A stretch of DNA of 58,289 nt. It comes from Chloroflexota bacterium (GTDB lineage: Bacteria > Chloroflexota > Dehalococcoidia > Lucifugimonadales > Lucifugimonadaceae). Numbering within the stretch: position 1 is the first letter of the stretch; the number at the start of each line of letters is the position of its first letter. Below the pieces are notes generated by a model that had not been told where the DNA came from, ran no database searches, and was given only the letters and a program-made list of their open reading frames with translations. The translations under genes were made by a program, and so were the position numbers. This document shows positions 52,897 through 58,289 of this stretch, one piece after another. The stretch is taken from the NCBI GenBank assembly GCA_027618835.1, contig JAQCHZ010000017.1:1-58289 (forward strand), given 5' to 3'.

Positions 52897-55467
52897 TTGC
52901 CAGACGCCTCGACTAATCCGCACCGTCTACCCTCGTTCGTCGTTCCTTCGCACTATCGAATACACCTCGAACCCAATCTCGATGAAGCCACGTTTGCTGG
53001 CACTGTTGAAATCGAAGTTGAGGTAGGTCAGCGAACCGATAATATCCAGATCAACTCGGCTGACCTGCAAATTTCTTCAGCGTCCGTACTCGACGCAGTT
53101 GGCGGCGAGATAGTCGCTACGGGCGTCGAGCACGACGAAAAAATGGAACGTGCGACCCTGAGTTTTGACTCAGAACTTGCGACCGGACCGTACACGATCG
53201 TCGCTAAGTTCACTGGAGTCCTGAACGACTTGCTTCATGGGTTCTACCGTTCTGTGTTTACCGACGACGACGGCGTTGAGCACACAATCGCAACTACACA
53301 GTTCGAGAGCACACACGCTCGTCGGGCGTTCCCATGTTTCGACGAACCTGCCTTCAAAGCTTCTTTTGGTGTGACTCTGGTAGTTCCAGAAGATGAGTTC
53401 GCTGTTTCGAACGGTCCTGATATTTCTACTACCGATCTTGGCGATGGACGAAAGTCGATTTTGTTCGAAGACACGATGGTGATGTCGACCTACTTGGTCG
53501 CATTTATCGTTGGTCCGTTCGAGGCTACTGATCCTGTCGATGTCGACGGTGTGCCACTACGAATCGTTCACCCGATAGGTAAAGGTCACCTCACCGACTA
53601 CTCACTTGAGGCGGGTGCATTCGCACTGAAATTCTTCTCTGAGTACTACGGAATTCCATACCCGGGCCAAAAACTCGACATGGTTGCCGTGCCTGACTTT
53701 GCGTTCGGTGCAATGGAAAACCTCGGCTGTATTACCTACCGAGAAGTGCTGCTTCTCGTCGACAAATCACGTTCGACCGAGCCTGAACTGCTTCGGGTTG
53801 CCGACGTTATTGCTCACGAAATCGCTCACATGTGGTTTGGTGACCTCGTGACGATGGAGTGGTGGAACGGAATTTGGTTGAACGAGGCGTTCGCTACGTT
53901 CATGGCAACGATGTGTTCAGATAATTTCAACGCCGAGTGGGGACGATGGAACCAGTTCAGCTTAGAACGTTCGATGGCGTTCGATGTCGACTCACTTGCG
54001 AACACACGTCCGATCGAGGTCGAAGTGAACTCGCCGGAAGATGCTGAAGCCATGTTCGATCTTTTGACGTACGAAAAGGGCGGATCGGTTCTGCGAATGC
54101 TCGAGCAGTACTTGGGCGAGCAGGAGTTCAGGGACGGAATTTCCTACTACCTGAACAAGCACAAGTACCGAAACACGGAGACCAACGACCTTTGGGATGC
54201 GATTGAGCACGTTACTCAGCAGCCAGCACGTCGGATCATGGATTCGTGGATTTTCCAGAAGGGCTACCCGCTGGTAAGCGCTTCGATTTCAGAAGATGGA
54301 TCGACTATTTCACTTTCGCAGGATCGATTCCTGTACACCGAAGGTGAAGAAGCCGACACAACGATTTGGTCAGTTCCGGTTGTGCTGAAAGTCGGCACGG
54401 ATTCCGGGATCGAAGAAATTCGATACTTGCTCGAAGATAAGTCGGCCGATATCGCCTTGGAATCGCCAGCTGAATGGGCGATCACAAATGCAGGCGGAAG
54501 CGGATTCTTCCGAGCTCGCTATTCTCCTGAGATGCTCAAAGCTCTTTCTGGCAGCATGTTCGAAAACCTCACTCCGATCGAACGATACGGTCTCGTAGAC
54601 GACACCTGGTCGTCGGTTATGGCAGGGCGTACTTCGGCCACGGACTTTTTGGAATTCGCACGAAGCTTCCAGCCTGAAACCGACCTCGATGTGTGGACGG
54701 TTCTTTCCGGTTGCCTTGCCGGTCTAGACAAGCTGGTCGAAGGGGAAGCGAAGTTGCAGTACAAGGCTGCGGTTCGTGATTTGGCGCAGCCCGCGTTCGA
54801 TCGTCTTGGATGGGAACCTTCCGACAGCAACTCATCTCGTGATCTCGAACTACGCGGATTGTTCATTCGATTGCTGGCTAACGTCGGTGACGATGACCTT
54901 GTGTTCAAGAGCGCCGGTGATTTGCACGATTCTTACTTGGTCGATGCTGGTTCGGTTGAGCCGAACATTGCCGCAGCTGCGACAGGCATTGTTGCCTCTA
55001 GGGGCGATTCGGCACAGTACGAAGTGTTCTTGGACAAGCACCACAATCCAAGCACGCCGCAGGAAGAACGACGATACCAGTCGGCTCTATCGGCGTTCCC
55101 GGGCGAAACTGAGATAGACCGAACTATGGCGATGACGCTGGATGGCACGATTCGAACTCAGGATGCTCCGTACCTGTTGGCTGTTTGCATGCGAAACAAG
55201 GAACAGGGCTTCCGAGCTTGGGAGTTTGTGAAAGCCAACTGGGAGAAGATCAACAAGGACTTCCCGGCGAACTCGATCGTTCGGATGCTTTCTGGTGTGA
55301 CTTCGCTGAGCAAGCCTGAACAGGCAGCCGATGTGATTGCGTTCTTTGACAAACACGAGGTTCCGCAGGGTCAACTGACGCTTCAGCAGACGCTAGAGAA
55401 GCTTGGCGTGAATGTTGCTTTGCGAGAGCGAGAGCGCGCATCGTTTAGTGATAGTTTGATGGGATAG
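52897..55467 (+). CDS. M1-family aminopeptidase (ERAP1/PepN type)
   Basis: An 856-residue zinc aminopeptidase that trims amino acids from peptide N-termini. The substrate-binding GAMEN is at 271-275, the zinc motif HEIAH at 307-311 (VIAHEIAHMWFGDLVTMEWW), and the third ligand Glu330 in WLNEAFATF. The N-terminal domain begins RLPSFVVPSHYRIHLEPNLDEATFAGTVEIEV and the C-terminal ERAP1-like helical domain fills the second half. No signal peptide, so cytoplasmic. The TTG start follows GGAGAG. It begins 82 bases after the hydroxyacyl-CoA dehydrogenase. Confidence 0.96.
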   Translation: MPDASTNPHRLPSFVVPSHYRIHLEPNLDEATFAGTVEIEVEVGQRTDNIQINSADLQISSASVLDAVGGEIVATGVEHDEKMERATLSFDSELATGPYTIVAKFTGVLNDLLHGFYRSVFTDDDGVEHTIATTQFESTHARRAFPCFDEPAFKASFGVTLVVPEDEFAVSNGPDISTTDLGDGRKSILFEDTMVMSTYLVAFIVGPFEATDPVDVDGVPLRIVHPIGKGHLTDYSLEAGAFALKFFSEYYGIPYPGQKLDMVAVPDFAFGAMENLGCITYREVLLLVDKSRSTEPELLRVADVIAHEIAHMWFGDLVTMEWWNGIWLNEAFATFMATMCSDNFNAEWGRWNQFSLERSMAFDVDSLANTRPIEVEVNSPEDAEAMFDLLTYEKGGSVLRMLEQYLGEQEFRDGISYYLNKHKYRNTETNDLWDAIEHVTQQPARRIMDSWIFQKGYPLVSASISEDGSTISLSQDRFLYTEGEEADTTIWSVPVVLKVGTDSGIEEIRYLLEDKSADIALESPAEWAITNAGGSGFFRARYSPEMLKALSGSMFENLTPIERYGLVDDTWSSVMAGRTSATDFLEFARSFQPETDLDVWTVLSGCLAGLDKLVEGEAKLQYKAAVRDLAQPAFDRLGWEPSDSNSSRDLELRGLFIRLLANVGDDDLVFKSAGDLHDSYLVDAGSVEPNIAAAATGIVASRGDSAQYEVFLDKHHNPSTPQEERRYQSALSAFPGETEIDRTMAMTLDGTIRTQDAPYLLAVCMRNKEQGFRAWEFVKANWEKINKDFPANSIVRMLSGVTSLSKPEQAADVIAFFDKHEVPQGQLTLQQTLEKLGVNVALRERERASFSDSLMG

Positions 55468-55486
55468 GGGCTGCGAATTTTGGACT

Positions 55487-55615
55487 GTCATTCTGAACTT
55501 GATTCAGAATCATGATCGACGGGTCGATATTTGGCTTATCAGACAAGATGATTTCTCACATACTCGGGCGGTCATTCCGCTTTGACTACTGATTCTGAAT
55601 CTAGTTCAGAATGAC
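55487..55615. repeat. MITE-like inverted repeat element
   Basis: The left arm (55487-55512, GTCATTCTGAACTTGATTCA...) matches the reverse complement of the right arm (55590-55615) at 25 of 26 bases, with a 77-base spacer. Each arm also pairs with itself (TTCTGAA/TTCAGAA). There is no transposase and no open frame inside. It could be a non-autonomous element or a folded spacer; a further 6-bp hairpin (CCTCTC/GAGAGG, 55639-55655) follows. Confidence 0.75.
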
Positions 55616-55686
55616 AATGCTGATTATTCACCCCCAAACCTCTCCCGCTGAGAGGCGGAGTTCGATCTAGGCGAATGAACGAATAA

Positions 55687-57021
55687 ATGCCAAACATCCA
55701 ATACACAAAATCGTTGACTGTTGTTGCCGAGCCTGATGTTCTGGTTTGTGGAACTGGGTTAGCCGGCATCGGAGCCGCCGTTGGTGCGGCTCGAAACGGC
55801 GCATCGGTTATGGCGGTCGATCGGATGGGATTCGCTGGTGGGTTCTTCACGAACATCATCGGATCGGCATTCGATGGATTCGTCTATGAAGAGACCGGAA
55901 GGCCAGTCGTTGGCGGTCTGGTTTTCGAGATGCTCGAACGCATGGGAGTTGCCGAGCCGGGACAGGCTCCGAATCTCATTTACAACGTGAACGGCGATTT
56001 CACCGAAGTCGAAAAACATCCAGATCGTGTGATTCCTAGAACCGACCCGGAGCTTTTCAAAAAAGCCTCTGACGATGTGTTGATCGAGTCGGGCGTGACG
56101 CCGCTGTTTCACACGCAGGTATCCGACGTAATCATGGACGGCGATCGCATCGACACTGTAGTCGTTAGCAATAAAGACGGTCTCGTTGCTATCAGACCAA
56201 AAAATATTATTGATTCAACCGGCGACGCTGACGTTGCCGCCTGGGCTGGTGCTCCGTACGAAGTTGCGGAGTCGTTGCAACCGATGAGTTTGCACTTCCG
56301 AATCGGATTCGTTGAACTTACATTCGAGCTTCGTCGCAAGTGCGCAGCTGTTCTGGAAAAGGCACGTGCTGAAGGCAAGATAGGACTCTATGGAGGTCCG
56401 TGGCCAGCGACGTTCTCGGGGCGTGATATTTATTTCAACGTAATACGTACTCCCGGTGATGCGACGAACCCGAACGACTGGACCAACGCCGAAATTCAGG
56501 GTCGCCGAGACGCCTGGACCATGTTCGAACTTTGGAAAGAGGCGTTGCCTGAGTTCAAAGACGCCTATTTCTTCACGAGCGGTCCTACTGCGGGTTCTCG
56601 GGAATCGCGCAGGATAGTTGGCGACTACATGCTGACCGGCGACGATATTCGAACTGCGAAACGTCAGGACGACGTTGTGGTTCTGGGAGCTTGGCGAATA
56701 GATCGCCATCCCGAGAACACTGCTGGATATCACGAGCAACCTGTCGTGCCTCCGTACGATATTTCCTATCGAACATTACTTCCTCAGGGAGTCGAGAACC
56801 TTTGGGTGGCGGGTCGCTGTCACTCAGCTACTTCTGAAGCCTTGGCATCGAGCCGAGTAACGGCGAATTCGATGGGCATGGGTCAGGCTGCGGGCGTCGC
56901 AGCGGCGATGGCGTCGTCGACAGGCGGCAATAACCGAAGTGTCTCTATCACGGAGCTGCAGGATCGTTTGGTGGCTGCCGATGTCATACTTGATCCTGCG
57001 TCTGCGATGCAGGGGCTGTAG
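55687..57021 (+). CDS. FAD-dependent oxidoreductase
   Basis: A 444-residue flavoenzyme. DVLVCGTGLAGIGAAVGAARNGASVMAVDRMGFAGGFFTN near residue 18 is the ADP-binding Rossmann motif with the trailing G-G. NIIDSTGDADVAAWAGAPYE and the C-terminal ENLWVAGRCHSATSEALASSRVTANSMGMGQAAGVAA, the second FAD signature, match the FAD-dependent oxidoreductase group with fumarate-reductase-like fold. Substrate unknown; similar proteins are abundant in SAR202. ATG start with no strong ribosome site. Confidence 0.9.
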   Translation: MPNIQYTKSLTVVAEPDVLVCGTGLAGIGAAVGAARNGASVMAVDRMGFAGGFFTNIIGSAFDGFVYEETGRPVVGGLVFEMLERMGVAEPGQAPNLIYNVNGDFTEVEKHPDRVIPRTDPELFKKASDDVLIESGVTPLFHTQVSDVIMDGDRIDTVVVSNKDGLVAIRPKNIIDSTGDADVAAWAGAPYEVAESLQPMSLHFRIGFVELTFELRRKCAAVLEKARAEGKIGLYGGPWPATFSGRDIYFNVIRTPGDATNPNDWTNAEIQGRRDAWTMFELWKEALPEFKDAYFFTSGPTAGSRESRRIVGDYMLTGDDIRTAKRQDDVVVLGAWRIDRHPENTAGYHEQPVVPPYDISYRTLLPQGVENLWVAGRCHSATSEALASSRVTANSMGMGQAAGVAAAMASSTGGNNRSVSITELQDRLVAADVILDPASAMQGL

Positions 57022-57045
57022 TGCGTTCTCTCAGAGGAGCAACTG

Positions 57046-57558
57046 TTGACTGGTAACGGTAATAGGCAAGACGACGACGGTCAGGAACGAGCGTGGGGCA
57101 AGGCGGAGCTGAAACTCCCAGCGCTGCCTCCGCTAATTTTCTTTGGGCCGGTAATTCTTGGTGCTCTGATTCATGTTTTCATCTGGCGTGGAGAAGTCAT
57201 TGGCGGGACGATCGGTCTCTTTGTTGGTCTGGTGCTAATTACGGTCGGAGTGCTGCTGATTTACTGGTCGTGGGTCACTATGAGACGACACGGTGAACAT
57301 CCTGAACCGGGGGAGCCTACGGAAACGCTCGTTACTGATGGTCCGTTCAAGCGAACCCGAAATCCGATCTATTCTGGATTTCTATTGATCGCTGCAGGGT
57401 TGGCGATTTCGTTAAACGCCATGGCGATACTGGTTTCGGTGTTCTTCGGCGTCGCTTTGCTAACGGCATTGGTCATCCGTCGTGAAGAGGCGTATCTGCT
57501 GCGTGAGTTTGGTGAGATTTACACCAAGTACGAGAACCGCACCGGCCGCTGGATTTAG
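57046..57558 (+). CDS. Isoprenylcysteine carboxyl methyltransferase/PEMT-family membrane protein
   Basis: A 170-residue membrane methyltransferase-like protein with about four helices. The core motif is LVTDGPFKRTRNPIYSGFLLIAAGLAISLNAMA, then RREEAYLLREFGEIYTKYENRTGRWI, where the RNPIY and E-E-x-x-L residues bind SAM in ICMT relatives. Its N-terminal tail is hydrophilic. It starts TTG (57046), 24 bases after the FAD gene, so it is probably co-transcribed. Substrate, lipid or protein, unclear. Confidence 0.88.
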   Translation: MTGNGNRQDDDGQERAWGKAELKLPALPPLIFFGPVILGALIHVFIWRGEVIGGTIGLFVGLVLITVGVLLIYWSWVTMRRHGEHPEPGEPTETLVTDGPFKRTRNPIYSGFLLIAAGLAISLNAMAILVSVFFGVALLTALVIRREEAYLLREFGEIYTKYENRTGRWI

Positions 57559-57730
57559 TCGTGCGGGTTCGGGAGTGCACTCGCATGGTGGTGTCAGAAC
57601 CTAGCGCTCGCCATGAAACCCAGCCGATCTAAATACATGACCTATCCCTGTATTTAAGTCGAGAACTCGATCATTAGAGTCGGCCACCGATACAGGCAAT
57701 AGACAGGCAGTGCGACAGGGCTTAAACCGG

Positions 57731-57790
57731 TCTCCGTAGCAAATGACGAATCGTGTTATTCTGGCCCGCCCCTGAGTTCTGGCAGAACCA
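57731..57790 (+). repeat. 60-base direct repeat, copy 1
   Basis: It aligns without gaps to 58175-58234 at 46 of 60 positions. Best-kept parts are TCTCC, AGCAAATGA, GAAT, TATT and CTGAGTTCTG followed by AACC. It includes the palindrome GTTCTGGCAGAAC at 57776-57788. Confidence 0.7.
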
Positions 57791-57913
57791 CTGCCAAGTA
57801 ATTACGTAGTTCATCGGACGCGTTGCAGAATATTTAAAATCCTGTCACCTCGGTTCGTAAGGATTGGCGTTCACCTGCCGGCCCAACTCTTCCCTGTCTC
57901 CACCAAGAACACA

Positions 57914-57960
57914 AAAAAGGCCCTGTCCGCTCAAACTGTCTGAGCGGACAGGGCCTTTTT
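57914..57960. terminator. Very strong bidirectional intrinsic terminator
   Basis: A perfect 20-bp stem (57914-57933 with 57941-57960), loop of 7, with A-run and T-run ends. GGCCCTGTCCGCTCA pairs with TGAGCGGACAGGGCC at the core. A stem this strong usually ends highly expressed RNA, yet no gene is visible immediately on either side. Confidence 0.93.
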
Positions 57961-58174
57961 CTAGACCAATTGATTGTGGGTTCAAGTCCCTTCGAACCCG
58001 TCGTTTTCTCTGCGGTGTTTTTGAATACGAGTCCCCCTCAATGTGTCGAAGAGGTTCTGTCAGAACTCAGTGCTCAGCTGACAGTTCGGTCATTGGAGTC
58101 GATCGTCTGTTGGCGAAAATCTTCCTTCTTTGAGAATTGACGAAGGCAGGCACGGTTGGTAGGACATGAACAGA

Positions 58175-58234
58175 TCTCCTCAGCAAATGAGGAATGAGGC
58201 TATTTTGCCCCGACGCTGAGTTCTGACAAAACCG
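58175..58234 (+). repeat. 60-base direct repeat, copy 2
   Basis: Second copy of the unit at 57731-57790, 444 bases away. Its palindrome is imperfect (GTTCTGACAAAAC at 58220-58232). An inverted version of the palindrome part (GTTCTGTCAGAAC, 58054-58066, followed by TCAG) lies between the two copies. Confidence 0.7.
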
Positions 58235-58289
58235 ATCACATCTGGTGATGGTATGTACCCCTGGACAGAACCGCGCAGGCACTTGGAGT

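Larger units (their letters stand above)
57559..58289. other. Gene-free right-edge region with direct repeats and palindromes
   Basis: No persuasive reading frame exists in these 731 bases. They contain a 7-bp hairpin (AAATACA/TGTATTT, 57631-57655), a 60-base direct repeat (57731-57790 and 58175-58234), a very strong terminator (57914-57960), a T-arm-like GGGTTCAAGTCCC (57978-57990), and several copies of a GTTCTGNCAGAAC-type palindrome. This arrangement suggests one or more short non-coding transcripts, or the edge of an unseen element that runs past the window. Confidence 0.6.

Noticed and set aside
1-58289. CRISPR arrays, prophage genes, insertion sequences with transposase, rRNA genes
   Set aside because: No regularly spaced repeats with unique spacers, no phage structural or integrase genes, no transposase motifs and no rRNA-like stretches were seen.

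Overview
The window reads as a dense bacterial chromosome segment with mid-range GC. It has about 47 protein-coding genes or gene remnants, one tRNA and a few intergenic repeat families. The gene mix suggests a marine Chloroflexota of the SAR202 type (Dehalococcoidia and relatives): a giant glycosyltransferase-DUF2298 ('YYY') membrane fusion, three xanthine-dehydrogenase-type molybdenum large subunits, an enolase-superfamily dehydratase, paired acyl-CoA dehydrogenases, FAD oxidoreductases and several MFS exporters. This placement is inferred from gene content; no rRNA is present to confirm it.

Layout. 1-2.3 kb: hairpin-rich intergenic DNA and acetyl-CoA synthetase. 2.4-4.5 kb: a decayed patch with an OFA-type MFS transporter broken by two in-frame TGA codons and two frameshifts, then a frameshifted universal stress protein. 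4.6-7.5 kb: a leftward thiosulfate/sulfane-sulfur operon (YeeE/YedE channel, a TusA-fold protein without the catalytic cysteine, a canonical TusA and a lipoprotein double-rhodanese). 7.7-8.2 kb: tRNA-Ala(GGC) and two copies of a dispersed intergenic repeat. 8.2-11 kb: an epimerase, a flippase-like membrane protein and rsmG. 11.2-13 kb: etfB-etfA behind a perfect palindrome. 13-17.5 kb: an unknown small protein, a membrane metallopeptidase candidate, and hflK-hflC. 17.5-20.9 kb: an HPP membrane protein, a TetR regulator coupled to a cytidylate-kinase-like enzyme, a CBS protein and a sugar nucleotidyltransferase.

21-36.7 kb: a tandem-domain serine hydrolase, an orphan molybdenum hydroxylase large subunit followed by a DHA2 exporter, a folate cluster (folE, a pteridine-reductase-like SDR, folB), and a full leftward molybdenum hydroxylase operon. 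That operon runs FAD subunit, 2Fe-2S subunit, two tandem large subunits, then a MoaD/ThiS-like protein. 36.9-43.4 kb: an MFS exporter, a HIT protein, two acyl-CoA dehydrogenases with an Lrp-type RAM-domain protein, an XRE regulator and an M16 protease. 43.5-48 kb: the 1476-residue membrane fusion. 48.1-57.6 kb: hpf, a ComF-type phosphoribosyltransferase, a HAD hydrolase, a mandelate-racemase-type dehydratase, a rearranged 3-hydroxyacyl-CoA dehydrogenase, an M1 aminopeptidase, a MITE-like inverted repeat, an FAD oxidoreductase and an isoprenylcysteine-methyltransferase-like protein. The last 730 bases lack a recognisable gene but hold a very strong bidirectional terminator and a 60-base direct repeat.

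Taken together the genes describe an aerobic heterotroph oxidising organic compounds. Acyl-CoA dehydrogenases, 3-hydroxyacyl-CoA dehydrogenase, ETF and acetyl-CoA synthetase form a beta-oxidation/acetate core. Molybdenum hydroxylases and the FAD enzyme would oxidise less common substrates, and the sulfur-relay operon could supply sulfur. The most unusual items are the cysteine-less TusA paralog, the duplicated molybdenum large subunits with a MoaD-like protein whose Gly-Gly is not terminal, the domain-rearranged 3-hydroxyacyl-CoA dehydrogenase, and the repeat-bearing non-coding region at the right end.
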